A stretch of 64,000 nt of DNA from Arcobacter sp. CECT 8986. Lineage in GTDB: Bacteria > Campylobacterota > Campylobacteria > Campylobacterales > Arcobacteraceae. Both the position numbers and the translations under genes were made by a program. The notes under the pieces are model-generated. The model saw only the letters and a list, made by a program, of their open reading frames with translations. It had not been told where the DNA came from and ran no database searches. Shown piece after piece: positions 43,409-52,100 of the stretch (its first letter is position 1; each line of letters starts with the position of its first letter). The stretch covers positions 186,001 to 250,000 of the forward strand of contig NZ_PDKG01000002.1 in assembly GCF_004116725.1 (NCBI RefSeq). The letters are read 5' to 3'.

Positions 43409-43556
43409 AAAATACATTATAGCACATATTTATCATAAAATTATTATAAATAAACAAAATTTAAAGCATAAATGAACAATAAAACTAGCATAAAAGAAGA
43501 AGAAATATTTTTTTTATAAGTTTACAATAAGGAGTAAATTTTTAATAGGAAGAATC

Positions 43557-45008
43557 ATGGGAAAAATATCAAAAGTTTTAATAGCAAATAGAGGAGAAAT
43601 TGCACTAAGAATTATAAGAGCATGTAAAGAATTAGATATTACTAGTGTTGCAATTTTTTCAGAAGTGGATGTTGAAGGTGTTTGGGTTAGAAAAGCAGAT
43701 GAATGCTATCCAATTATGGGTGATGTTATGAAAGCATATTTAGATTATGATGTAATCATTTCTATTGCAAAAAAAGCAAATTGTGATGCAATTCACCCTG
43801 GATATGGATTTTTAAGTGAAAATGCAGATTTTGCTAAAGCTTGTGAAGATAATGGAATAATCTTCATAGGACCAAAACCAGAACATATTGCACTATTTGG
43901 TGATAAAATGGCATCAAAAGTTGCTATGAAAGAAGTGGGTGTTCCTGTACTGGAAGGGACAGATGAACCAATTGATAATGTAAATGAAGCACAAAAAATA
44001 GCAGAAGACATTGGATTTCCTGTAATTATCAAAGCTGCCTTTGGTGGTGGAGGTAGAGGAATGAGAATTGTAAGAAATAAAAAAGAATTCAAAGAGATGT
44101 TTGAGAGTGCAACAAATGAATCAATCAAATATTTTGGTAGAGGTGAAGTTTTTATTGAAAAATTCGTTGAAAATCCAAGACATATTGAAGTTCAAGTTAT
44201 TGCAGATAAATTTGGAAATGTTTTACATTTAGGTGAAAGAGATTGTTCTATTCAAAGAAGACATCAAAAAGTAGTAGAAATTGCACCATCTCCTAGATTA
44301 AATCCATCTGCCAGAAAAGAACTTTATAGAATTGCAACAAAAGCAATGTTCAAACTTGGATATGAAAGTGTTGGTACAGTTGAGTTCTTACTTGATGCTG
44401 ATGATAATATATATTTTATAGAAATGAATACGAGAGTTCAAGTAGAACACCCAGTTACAGAGATAACTTCTGGTGTAGATATTATTCAAAGAATGATTCA
44501 AATAGCAGAGGGTGATAAACTTCAAATGTTACAAGAAGATATAAAATTTAGAGGTTATGCAATAGAATTTAGAATAAATGCAGAGAATCCTCAAAAGAAC
44601 TTTATGCCATCTGTTGGTACAATAACAAAATATTTAACTCCAGGTGGTCCTGGTGTAAGACTTGATACTGCAATTTATTCAGGATATAAAGTTCCTGCAA
44701 ACTATGATTCTATGGTTGGTAAGTTGATTGTATGGTCTTTAGACTGGGAAGGTGCTGTTAAAAAAGCAAGAAGAGCACTTGATGAGTTTTATATTGAAGG
44801 TTTTCCTACAAATATCTCTTTACATAGAGAAATTGTACGAGATGAAGATTTTAAAAATGGAAAATTTACGACAAGTTATTTAGATGAAAAACTAGAGACT
44901 TTTACTTTAAGTGGTGAACAACATATTAAAGAAGAAGAGGAAAAAGTTGCTAGAATTGTATCTTTTATTTCAAAATTAAAAGAGAAAAATATAAAAACGA
45001 AACAATAA
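43557..45008 (+). CDS. Biotin carboxylase subunit (AccC / pyruvate carboxylase subunit A type)
   Basis: A 483-residue ATP-grasp enzyme that carboxylates biotin using bicarbonate. It shows ANRGEIALRIIRAC, the GGGGRGMR glycine loop, EKFVENPRHIEVQ, and EMNTRVQVEHPVTE. It is longer than E. coli AccC (449), closer to separate PycA subunits, so pyruvate carboxylase is a real alternative; the partner subunit is not nearby. The next gene, 13 bases on, is a beta-carbonic anhydrase that would supply bicarbonate. Confidence 0.9.
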   Translation: MGKISKVLIANRGEIALRIIRACKELDITSVAIFSEVDVEGVWVRKADECYPIMGDVMKAYLDYDVIISIAKKANCDAIHPGYGFLSENADFAKACEDNGIIFIGPKPEHIALFGDKMASKVAMKEVGVPVLEGTDEPIDNVNEAQKIAEDIGFPVIIKAAFGGGGRGMRIVRNKKEFKEMFESATNESIKYFGRGEVFIEKFVENPRHIEVQVIADKFGNVLHLGERDCSIQRRHQKVVEIAPSPRLNPSARKELYRIATKAMFKLGYESVGTVEFLLDADDNIYFIEMNTRVQVEHPVTEITSGVDIIQRMIQIAEGDKLQMLQEDIKFRGYAIEFRINAENPQKNFMPSVGTITKYLTPGGPGVRLDTAIYSGYKVPANYDSMVGKLIVWSLDWEGAVKKARRALDEFYIEGFPTNISLHREIVRDEDFKNGKFTTSYLDEKLETFTLSGEQHIKEEEEKVARIVSFISKLKEKNIKTKQ

Positions 45009-45021
45009 ATAAGGTTTAAAA

Positions 45022-45672
45022 ATGGGGTTTGAACAATTAATACAGGGGAATTTAACTTTTAAAAATTCAAGATTTAAAGACTATAAAGATGATTTTAATA
45101 CATTAGTAGAAAAAGGACAAAATCCTGATGTATTATTTATAGGATGTAGTGATAGTAGAGTTGTACCTGATTTAATAATGGATTCTAAGCCAGGTGATAT
45201 GTTTATTTTAAGAAATGTGGGAAATTTTGTTCCACCTTTTGAAGCTGATTATGACTTTCACGGAAGTTCAGCAGCAATTGAATTTGCAGTAAGCGTATTA
45301 AATGTAAAACATATTATCGTGTGTGGGCACTCTTTTTGTGGTGCTTGTAGAACACTTTATAAAAGTATAGATGAAAATGATATTGGATTAGTTCACGTAA
45401 AAAAATGGTTAGAGTTAGGTCAAAAAGCAAAAAATTATGTATTAACTAACTATTTAGATTTATCAGCAGAAGAGATTTATACAAAAACAGAAAAAACTTC
45501 AGTTGTATATCAATTACAAAATCTTTTATCTTATCCAGAAATTAAAAAAAGAGTAGAAGAAAAAACTCTTGAAATTCATGGTTGGTATTATCGAATTCAA
45601 GATGGTACAATTTTATATTATGATACTTCAGATGAGAAGTTTAAAGAATTAGAAGAAAAAAAGACTCTTTAA
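45022..45672 (+). CDS. Beta-class carbonic anhydrase
   Basis: A 216-residue cytoplasmic zinc enzyme interconverting CO2 and bicarbonate. Zinc ligands and the catalytic pair are visible: Cys and Asp-Arg in GCSDSRVVPD, then His and Cys in VCGHSFCGACR. The length is normal. It is paired with the biotin carboxylase gene, suggesting a role in feeding carboxylation. AAGG precedes the ATG. Confidence 0.93.
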   Translation: MGFEQLIQGNLTFKNSRFKDYKDDFNTLVEKGQNPDVLFIGCSDSRVVPDLIMDSKPGDMFILRNVGNFVPPFEADYDFHGSSAAIEFAVSVLNVKHIIVCGHSFCGACRTLYKSIDENDIGLVHVKKWLELGQKAKNYVLTNYLDLSAEEIYTKTEKTSVVYQLQNLLSYPEIKKRVEEKTLEIHGWYYRIQDGTILYYDTSDEKFKELEEKKTL

Positions 45673-45686
45673 TAGAGTCTTTTTTT
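45657..45686. terminator. Terminator after the beta-carbonic anhydrase gene
   Basis: An 11-bp stem (AAAAAAGACTC/GAGTCTTTTTT) with the TAA stop in its 7-base loop. Its symmetry lets it serve the minus-strand gene as well. Confidence 0.88.
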
Positions 45687-46170
45687 ATACAAGTTTTTCT
45701 TCAGTGATAATTACACCGTCATAATCAGCATAAATATAATCACCGCTATTAACTTTAATACCTTCAAAGTTTAATTCAACATCTCTTGCAGAATCAGTTT
45801 TTTCAAAGTTTCTTTGAGGACAAGTTCCAATTGCATATAATCCAACATCAATATTTACTGTTTCATTTGTATCTCTTACATATCCATTGATGATGATTGC
45901 TTCATAATTGTTATTTTTTGCAAATGCCATTAATCTATCACCAACAATTCCATAATATGCTTGGTCAACATCCACAACAACTACTTTCCCATCACCTCTT
46001 TCATCTTTTAACATTGAAAGTAGTAGCCAATTGCTTTTGTCTAATTTTACAGTAATTACTTCACCTTGAAAACTTGTTTTTCCTCCATATGATTTAAACT
46101 TTGGAGAAAGTACTTGTATTTTAGCTTTATCTCTAAAGTCATCGCATATATCTGCAGTACTAAAACTCAT
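45685..46170 (-). CDS. RraA-family protein
   Basis: A 161-residue protein of the RraA family (regulator of RNase E / HMG aldolase-like fold), with STADICDDF at the start, GDGKVVVVDVDQAYYGIVGDRL and INGYVRDT. RraA binds and inhibits RNase E in E. coli. Campylobacterota generally use RNase J/Y rather than RNase E, so the role here may differ. It is convergent with the carbonic anhydrase gene. Confidence 0.87.
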   Translation of the reverse strand: MSFSTADICDDFRDKAKIQVLSPKFKSYGGKTSFQGEVITVKLDKSNWLLLSMLKDERGDGKVVVVDVDQAYYGIVGDRLMAFAKNNNYEAIIINGYVRDTNETVNIDVGLYAIGTCPQRNFEKTDSARDVELNFEGIKVNSGDYIYADYDGVIITEEKLV

Positions 46171-46370
46171 TATAATCCTTTTTGTTTATCTAGCCACCAA
46201 GATTATATAAAAATCATGTGTATATATAGTGTTGAATTTGGTAAAATATAGAATAAAATTTAAGCTTAATTTTATTTATTAAAATTAATTAAAGTTAAAA
46301 AAATGGCACTTTTATAGAAAAAAGAACAAAAAATTGTTACAATGAAAAAATCTTACAAAAAAGAGTTTTT

Positions 46371-46679
46371 ATGAATGAATTATTAAATATTGTGTTGATA
46401 CTTTTGATTATTTTGGCTTTTTATTTATTACTAAAAAAGTACTTTTTAGTTCAAAAAAAACCTAAAAATGCCGAAGAAAAAAAAGAAGAAATAGTAAAAT
46501 CTTATGAAAATGAGATGACTAAAATACTGTATGAAAACAAAGATAATAACGAACTTTTACTAAAAAAGAAAAAAGAGTTTTTGATAAAAGTAAATCAAGA
46601 ATTATCAATGAATATATATTTTGACAAAGCAGAAATACAAATAATAGTACAACATCTAATAAATATGAAAATTGACTAA
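46371..46679 (+). CDS. Small single-pass membrane protein
   Basis: A 102-residue protein of unknown family. One N-terminal helix (about 5-23, LNIVLILLIILAFYLLL) is followed by a charged, helical cytoplasmic part rich in Lys and Glu (KKPKNAEEKKEEIVKSY). No ribosome site is strong. The next gene begins 53 bases later on the same strand. Confidence 0.55.
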   Translation: MNELLNIVLILLIILAFYLLLKKYFLVQKKPKNAEEKKEEIVKSYENEMTKILYENKDNNELLLKKKKEFLIKVNQELSMNIYFDKAEIQIIVQHLINMKID

Positions 46680-46731
46680 AAGTACTTTTTCTATGATATA
46701 ATTTATTTAAGATTATTATAAGGAGGATGCT

Positions 46732-47082
46732 ATGCAACTAAAAGGTATAACAATCGACTTTGATGATAAAAAAAACTGTGGGCTATTGCCTGACTTGTGT
46801 TTAGAGTGGGATGAAAAATTTGATGAATTAGAAGATAATCAAAATCTAGTTGATTATTGGGAAAATAATGTCAAAAAAGTATTGTCTCAAACTAAAAATA
46901 TAGTAAATGGCAATATTGGTTCTAAAGCTGTTATTTACTCAGCAGATGAAGAATCAATCAAAATTATAAAAGATGTATTCAGTGAATTAGAACTCTCAAT
47001 CTTATCTTATGAAGAGTTGACAAGCTGTGAAAGTTGTCTTTTATATAACTATCTTGACAAAGATTTTAATAAAGAAAAGTAG
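46732..47082 (+). CDS. Hypothetical soluble protein
   Basis: A 116-residue acidic protein without membrane segments and of no family I recognise. It has a Cys near LLPDLCLEWDE... and a CESC pair near the C-terminus (about 103-106), which could bind a metal or form a disulfide. AAGGAGG precedes the ATG, a strong ribosome site. It ends inside a strong hairpin. Confidence 0.6.
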   Translation: MQLKGITIDFDDKKNCGLLPDLCLEWDEKFDELEDNQNLVDYWENNVKKVLSQTKNIVNGNIGSKAVIYSADEESIKIIKDVFSELELSILSYEELTSCESCLLYNYLDKDFNKEK

Positions 47083-47104
47083 ATATTTATATCTATTTTT
47101 CTTT
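47071..47104 (+). terminator. Long-stem terminator after the hypothetical gene
   Basis: A 15-bp stem (47071-47085 with 47090-47104, one G-T) and TTTA loop, T-rich on its right arm, overlapping the TAG stop. Confidence 0.8.
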
Positions 47105-47213
47105 GTCGTATCGTTACAAATTCTACTTTAAGACTCTCTTTTCCTTTTTGTACAAGCCACCTCTTAATTAAATATAATATAATGATTTAAAATTAATTGT
47201 TAAGGAATAGTAT

Positions 47214-47972
47214 ATGAAGAAGACTATGATATACATATGTATAGTTGCAATTATTGCACTGTTTTTATCAGATGGTGATAAAAAACATGAAAAGCTAGCT
47301 CATTGGGGTTATGCAGGTGAAGAAGCTCCAGCAAATTGGGCTAATCTTGACACTAGATATAATATGTGTAAAGATGGTAAACATCAATCACCTATCAATC
47401 TTACAAGTGATAATGTAATTGATGCAAATTTAGGTGATATTACATTTTATGATGATTCATTTGCAAGTACTTTTGAAAATAATGGCCATACATTAAAAGT
47501 GAACTTTAAAAGTGGAAATATGATTGAGTATGGTTCAAAAGAGTACTCACTATTACAAATGCACTTTCATACACCAAGTGAAAATCAAATTGATGGAAAA
47601 AGTTTCCCAATGGAAGCACACTTAGTTCATAAAGATGCAAATGGAAATTTACTTGTAATTGCTGTTATGTTTGAACAATCTGATGAATCAAATGTAATTT
47701 TAAATAAACTTATTAAAAAACTTCCTTCAAAAGTAGGTGATAAAAGAGAGTTAGAATCTGATATTTACGGTTATGATATATTACCAGAAGATAGAGAGTT
47801 TTATAGCTTTGATGGTTCTTTAACAACACCACCTTGTAGTGAAGGTGTAAAATGGATAGTATTAAAAAATCCAGTTGGAATATCTGATAGTCAATTAGAA
47901 GATTTTAAAAATATTATGCAAGAGAATAATAGACCAATTCAAGAAAAAAATAATAGATATATTTTAGAATAG
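47214..47972 (+). CDS. Alpha-class carbonic anhydrase, exported
   Basis: A 252-residue periplasmic zinc enzyme. The N-terminal signal or anchor (about 1-18) precedes HWGYAGEEAPANW. Zinc His residues are in LLQMHFHTPSE and EAHLVH, and the family block GSLTTPPCSEGVKW is intact. It is a different class from the beta enzyme at 45022, in a different compartment. Confidence 0.94.
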   Translation: MKKTMIYICIVAIIALFLSDGDKKHEKLAHWGYAGEEAPANWANLDTRYNMCKDGKHQSPINLTSDNVIDANLGDITFYDDSFASTFENNGHTLKVNFKSGNMIEYGSKEYSLLQMHFHTPSENQIDGKSFPMEAHLVHKDANGNLLVIAVMFEQSDESNVILNKLIKKLPSKVGDKRELESDIYGYDILPEDREFYSFDGSLTTPPCSEGVKWIVLKNPVGISDSQLEDFKNIMQENNRPIQEKNNRYILE

Positions 47973-47998
47973 AGATAACTACTTGTTATCTTTATTCT
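47966..47998. terminator. Bidirectional terminator between convergent genes
   Basis: A 14-bp stem (47966-47979 with 47985-47998, one G-T) and TACTT loop, holding both stop codons. Confidence 0.85.
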
Positions 47999-48737
47999 CT
48001 TTTTCTTCTATCACATCAATCTTTTTTATCTCACTTTGATTTTCAATAGAGTTATTTATATTATTACTTTTCGTACTATTTGTACCATTTAGTGATGCTA
48101 TTAGTTTAGCTTCTGTTTCTGGCTTTAAATCACCTTTTGCAATAGTATCTAAGATTTTGTTTGCAATTTGAAGTTTAGCTTCTGTCTCTTTTGATCTAAA
48201 GTATTTTTCCATATTATCTTCATATGCTCTTAGTTTATCTTTTCTTTTGTTATTTAAGTAGAAGAAAAGTATCGCTCCTAAGATTAATAGTACAAATCCT
48301 GCTAATAATATAAGATATGAATCTATCTCTTTTTGTTGCTCCTTTTCAAGCTTTTGAAGTTCAAACTCCAATCTTTTCTCTTTATTTATAGCTTTTACTT
48401 TCTCTTTTTCTATTTTTATTTTTTCTTTTTCAATTTGAGATTTTATTTTTTCAATTTCTATATCTTTTTTGTTATCCAATTCAGCTTTTTTTTCTTCAAG
48501 TTTTACTTCTGCTTCTTTGGCTTTTATCTCTTTGTTTTGATTTAGTTCTTTCTCTTTTAAGTCTAGCTCTTTTTGTTTTAGAGCTATTTGTGCATCAAGT
48601 TCTTTTTGTTTTAACACTCTTGCTTGTTGTAACTCTTTTTGTTTTAAAGCAATCTCTTCATCACTTGGTCCAAGCATATCACAACCGCTAAAAAGTAGGG
48701 CAATTAAAAAAATTGGTAATATAAAAAACTTTTTCAA
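47979..48737 (-). CDS. Coiled-coil lipoprotein with internal membrane helix
   Basis: A 252-residue protein of unknown family. It has lipobox LLFSGC (Cys about 19), then about 110 residues of Lys/Glu coiled coil with repeated KQKEL units, a membrane helix at about 144-164 (LILLAGFVLLILGAILFFYL), and a charged C-terminal region with SKETEAKLQIANKIL and an Asn/Ser-rich tail. A lipid anchor plus a later membrane span is unusual and suggests a bridge between membranes or a looped periplasmic coil. Confidence 0.7.
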   Translation of the reverse strand: MKKFFILPIFLIALLFSGCDMLGPSDEEIALKQKELQQARVLKQKELDAQIALKQKELDLKEKELNQNKEIKAKEAEVKLEEKKAELDNKKDIEIEKIKSQIEKEKIKIEKEKVKAINKEKRLEFELQKLEKEQQKEIDSYLILLAGFVLLILGAILFFYLNNKRKDKLRAYEDNMEKYFRSKETEAKLQIANKILDTIAKGDLKPETEAKLIASLNGTNSTKSNNINNSIENQSEIKKIDVIEEKENKDNK

Positions 48738-48824
48738 ATTCTAATCCTTAATATTGACACTTAGAATATAACATAATTGTGGTAATGTTTTATTAAAAAA
48801 GTTGGTTATAAAATTGTAACAAAA

Positions 48825-49334
48825 CTAAAACTTAAGTATATAAACATCTCTTTGTTTTCTTGAATCTGATGTTTTTATATTTTTTAGATAGTCAAATCCA
48901 AGTGATTTTATCGTATTTATTGAAGCATTGTTATTTGTATCTACTAGTGCAAGTGCTCTTTTTGCTTTAAATTCATCTTTTATGAAATCAATTTGTGCTT
49001 GACCTATCTCTTTTGCAAAGCCTTGTTTCCAAAACTTTTTACTAAGAATAAATCCTATTTCATAATCAACATCATCTAAATAATTACACTGTAAAACTCC
49101 ACCAAGTCCTATTATTTCACTTGTATCTTTTTTTTCAATAATACTAAGGCCAATTTTGTCCTTGAAATTGCAATTTTTATTTATAAAGTCTTTTGTTTGT
49201 TCGTATGTGAAGTTTTCATTGCCAAATGTATATTTTACAACATCACTGCAATTAAATATATCTTTATATAAAGTATCAATGTCTGTGTTTTTAAATGTTC
49301 TTAAAATAAGTCTGTTTGTAGTTAAGATAGTCAA
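48825..49334 (-). CDS. GNAT-family N-acetyltransferase
   Basis: A 169-residue acetyltransferase of the RimJ/RimL-like type: TNRLILRTF at the start, GLGGVLQCNYLDDVDYEIGFILSKKFWKQGFAKEI as the acetyl-CoA site, and NASINTIKSLGFDYL near the end. Targets may be small molecules or protein N-termini. It is downstream of the flavin reductase gene on the same strand, separated by a hairpin. Confidence 0.85.
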   Translation of the reverse strand: MTILTTNRLILRTFKNTDIDTLYKDIFNCSDVVKYTFGNENFTYEQTKDFINKNCNFKDKIGLSIIEKKDTSEIIGLGGVLQCNYLDDVDYEIGFILSKKFWKQGFAKEIGQAQIDFIKDEFKAKRALALVDTNNNASINTIKSLGFDYLKNIKTSDSRKQRDVYILKF

Positions 49335-49343
49335 GGTATTTCC

Positions 49344-49369
49344 TAATATATGGGATTTCCCATATATTA
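49344..49369 (-). terminator. Hairpin after the flavin reductase gene
   Basis: A perfect 12-bp stem TAATATATGGGA/TCCCATATATTA with a 2-base loop, overlapping the stop of the gene at 49367. No T-run follows on the minus strand, so it may be an operator or a processing site for the acetyltransferase gene. Confidence 0.5.
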
Positions 49370-49870
49370 AGATAATTTAGCTAATTGTTCAATTATATTT
49401 TTTGCTGTATCTTCGTTTAGTGGTTTGTCATAAGAAGTTAAAATCTCTCTTGCTAAAATATTTGCTCCTAAGTGTTGGAACATAATTCTCATAGCTTGAA
49501 GCCCTTTTGCTCCACCACCACCACTGTGTGTTGCAAGTGCTAGAATTTTTTCATTAAATGCATCTCTCCAATCTTTTGTACTTCTTGAAGTCCATGCCAT
49601 TGCATTATTTAATACAGGAGGCATAACTCCATTGTATTCAGGTGCAACAACAATAAATGCTTTTAAATCAAGGATTTTATTTGCTAAGTCTAAAGCTTCA
49701 GAAGGTAAACCATTTCTCTCTTCTTCAACTGTTGAGTATAAAGGTAAGTTTAAAGCAACTAAATCAATAAACTCTACTTCATGTCCTAATTCATGTGCTA
49801 ATTCTTCTAATTTTCTACCTAATTTTATATTACTTACAGCACTAGCTACTAAAATTCCAATTTTCGCCAT
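49367..49870 (-). CDS. NADPH-dependent FMN reductase family protein
   Basis: A 167-residue flavodoxin-like reductase. The FMN phosphate loop region is VASAVSNIKLGRKLEEL, with PEYNGVMPPVLNNAMAW (the classic PEYN motif) and THSGGGGAKGLQAMR. It would use NAD(P)H to reduce FMN, quinones or azo compounds. GGAG lies before the ATG. Confidence 0.88.
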   Translation of the reverse strand: MAKIGILVASAVSNIKLGRKLEELAHELGHEVEFIDLVALNLPLYSTVEEERNGLPSEALDLANKILDLKAFIVVAPEYNGVMPPVLNNAMAWTSRSTKDWRDAFNEKILALATHSGGGGAKGLQAMRIMFQHLGANILAREILTSYDKPLNEDTAKNIIEQLAKLS

Positions 49871-50086
49871 AAAATCTCCTAATATTTTTTAAATTGCAAG
49901 ATTATACTCTTAAAAATTTAAAGATTCTTTGTAGTCAATAATTAATATCAAAAATAAGGTTATAAGTAAAATAGAAAATAATTAAATAAAAATATATATA
50001 GAAAACTAGATAAATAGAAAATAATAAATGTTTTGTAAAGTTTGATTTGATTGTGAAAATAGTTTTGGAAGTTTGATTATTATAAG

Positions 50087-50174
50087 TGGTGCGAATGGTG
50101 AGAATCGAACTCACACTCCCAAAACGGGAACGGGATTTTAAGTCCCGCGCGTCTACCAGTTCCGCCACACTCGC
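50087..50174 (-). tRNA. tRNA-Leu (anticodon TAA)
   Basis: An 88-base gene with encoded CCA. Read on the minus strand it begins GCGAGTG, pairing with CATTCGC (one G-T), then GGCGG...TGGTAGA, anticodon stem CGGGA-CTTAAAA-TCCCG, a long variable arm and TTCGATT. The long variable arm confirms Leu. Confidence 0.95.
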
Positions 50175-50195
50175 ACAAATAATAAATAAAAAAAG

Positions 50196-50271
50196 TGGTG
50201 GCGCGGGGCAGAATCGAACTGCCGACACAAGGATTTTCAGTCCTTTGCTCTACCGACTGAGCTACCGAGCC
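50196..50271 (-). tRNA. tRNA-Phe (anticodon GAA)
   Basis: A 76-base gene with encoded CCA. The anticodon arm is AGGAC-TGAAAAT-CCTT, D arm GCTCAGTCGGTAGAGC and T loop TTCGATT. The acceptor stem has a U4-C69 mismatch (5' GGCTCGG against 3' CCGCGCC). Confidence 0.94.
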
Positions 50272-50285
50272 ACTGTTAACTTAAG

Positions 50286-50370
50286 TGGTGGTGAGAGAAG
50301 GATTTGAACCTTCGAAGCCATAGGCGGGAGATTTACAGTCTCCTGGATTTGACCACTCTCCAACCTCACC
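50286..50370 (-). tRNA. tRNA-Tyr (anticodon GTA)
   Basis: An 85-base gene with encoded CCA and a long variable arm. Acceptor GGTGAGG pairs with TCTCACC (one G-T). The anticodon region reads GGAGACTGTAAATCTCC. It is first in the order Tyr-Phe-Leu of what looks like one transcript. Confidence 0.95.
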
Positions 50371-50411
50371 GATTGTTAAGTTTTATGTCGCTTTTTTGTT
50401 AAGCGGGTGGA

Positions 50412-50417
50412 ATTATA
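50412..50417 (-). promoter_or_regulatory. -10 element TATAAT of the tRNA cluster
   Basis: On the minus strand TATAAT lies 42 bases before tRNA-Tyr, followed by TCCACCCGC. A -35 box is not clear, as is usual in campylobacteria. Confidence 0.6.
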
Positions 50418-50477
50418 ATAGTATCTACATTAAACTAAGCTGAAATTATTTAAAAGTTTAGAAAAAAGTTATAAATT

Positions 50478-52097
50478 TCAATATTGTTTAATATTGTTAG
50501 ATTTTAGCCACTCATCTTGAAGCTGTTTTAATTTTCTCATAGGAAGCTTTTTTTTGCTTTTTTTTGGATAAGTTGTCTTGCTTGTATGCTCTGTATGTTC
50601 ACTTGAATAATCCAAGTGTAATTCTGCCATATTCAGTGCATCTATTGTTCTTGTAGCAGCTACATAGTATATATTTAATTCTTCATTTACTTTAAGATTA
50701 TTAAATTTGTTCTTTTTATTTAATATCTCTTTATTTGATATAAAGTCATCATCACACATTACAACTTGTGAGTATTGCATACCTTTTGATTTATGTGCAG
50801 TTGTAAAGATGATATCAGCACTATTTTTATCTAGTGTTAGGTTTTCTTTGATTTGTTTGTTTATTTCAAATATATTATCGTTGTAAGTATTTATAAACTT
50901 GATGATATTTAGATACTCTTGATTTTTTGTATCTTTGGCGTACTCTTCAAGCTCTTCAATAGAAACAAACTCTTTAATCTCTTCAACTGTTACTTTGTCA
51001 TACTTTTTTTGTTTTAGATAAAAAATAGAGTAAACTGTTTGATTCATAAAAGAATATGAGTTATATCCACCTTCAAAATATATTTTGTACTCTTTTTTTT
51101 GTTTTAAAAATTTTATTACTTCTTTTATCAGTGCAAAACTGGTTCTACTTATTACACAAAACTGTTTATCATAATCAACTACATTTTTTCCAACTTTAGA
51201 TACTTTATCTTCAAGTCCAAATATTTTTAGCTTTTTTAGTTCGTTTTTTTCGTATATTTCATTTAGATTTGTTTCTATTGTTTTTGCTAATTGATTAGAA
51301 AATCTAAAGCTTTTACTTAAGTTATATATTGGTAGTTTTATCTTATCTAAGGCATTTATTGCAAATCTAAAAGAGTATATTTGTTGAAAACTATCTCCCA
51401 CATAGACTCTTTTACAGTTTTGGTTTTCAACTATTGCTATCATAACATCTGAGATATCTTGTGCTTCATCTACTAAAATTAGGTCATACCCTAAGTTTGA
51501 AGAGATTCTTTTATTTAAATAGAAAAATTTTAAGTAAAAATCATGAGTTGATTCTATTTTATTGTTTTTCATAGAAGTTAATATATGTTTTGTATGATTT
51601 AAAATATTATCTTCTCTTAATTTTAGAAGTTTTAGTATTTTTGCATCTAAATTTGAATACTTTTTATAACTTTGCAGAAGTTTAGAATCTATGTTTATTA
51701 TTGAACTATTACAGTAAAAATTAACAATATCTTTTATCAAAGCAAGATAATTAGGTGTTGGTTCATATCCTCTTGTTCTTTCAAACTCTTTTACACAAGA
51801 TGCAATTGTTTGCATTTTCAAATCGTGTGTTAGTCTAAAGTTCCAAGCTTGCATTTTGTTATAAGCAAGTGAATGAATAGTTTTTACTTGCATATTTGAA
51901 ATTCTTAGTTTATGCAGTTTTTGTTCAAGTGATGTTTGCAAAGATTTATTATATGCAAGATATAAGATTCTAAGAGTAGGAAATTGTCTTGCATATTCCA
52001 GTAAAGTGGTAGTTTTACCACTTCCTGCTACTGCATTTATTTTAAATGAGTGTTCTTTTGAGTTTATTATCTCAAGTTGTTCGTCTGTAAAATTCAT
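50478..52097 (-). CDS. UvrD/Rep-like superfamily 1 helicase
   Basis: A 539-residue DNA helicase, smaller than UvrD (about 700). Walker A is AVAGSGKTTTLLEYA (about 20-34), motif Ia LAYNKSLQ, motif II LILVDEAQDISDVM, motif III VYVGDSFQQIYSFR, motif IV-V TTAHKSKGMQYSQVVM, and motif VI YYVAATRTIDALNMAEL. The overall pattern is like the FBH1-type UvrD helicases. It is coupled to the unknown gene at 52101 with only a 3-base gap. DNA repair or defence are both possible. Confidence 0.88.
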   Translation of the reverse strand: MNFTDEQLEIINSKEHSFKINAVAGSGKTTTLLEYARQFPTLRILYLAYNKSLQTSLEQKLHKLRISNMQVKTIHSLAYNKMQAWNFRLTHDLKMQTIASCVKEFERTRGYEPTPNYLALIKDIVNFYCNSSIINIDSKLLQSYKKYSNLDAKILKLLKLREDNILNHTKHILTSMKNNKIESTHDFYLKFFYLNKRISSNLGYDLILVDEAQDISDVMIAIVENQNCKRVYVGDSFQQIYSFRFAINALDKIKLPIYNLSKSFRFSNQLAKTIETNLNEIYEKNELKKLKIFGLEDKVSKVGKNVVDYDKQFCVISRTSFALIKEVIKFLKQKKEYKIYFEGGYNSYSFMNQTVYSIFYLKQKKYDKVTVEEIKEFVSIEELEEYAKDTKNQEYLNIIKFINTYNDNIFEINKQIKENLTLDKNSADIIFTTAHKSKGMQYSQVVMCDDDFISNKEILNKKNKFNNLKVNEELNIYYVAATRTIDALNMAELHLDYSSEHTEHTSKTTYPKKSKKKLPMRKLKQLQDEWLKSNNIKQY

Positions 52098-52100
52098 AAA

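Noticed and set aside
46266-46288. 9-bp inverted repeat TTAATTTTA/TAAAATTAA
   Set aside because: Made only of A and T in an AT-rich gap; expected by chance and not near an obvious stop or start.
48333-48545. Phe-rich plus-strand frame opposite the coiled-coil lipoprotein
   Set aside because: It is the reverse of Lys/Glu codons and gives an implausible Phe/Leu string without a start signal.
50041-50480. Integrated element or attachment site at the tRNA cluster
   Set aside because: No integrase, no duplicated tRNA end and no flanking direct repeat were seen.
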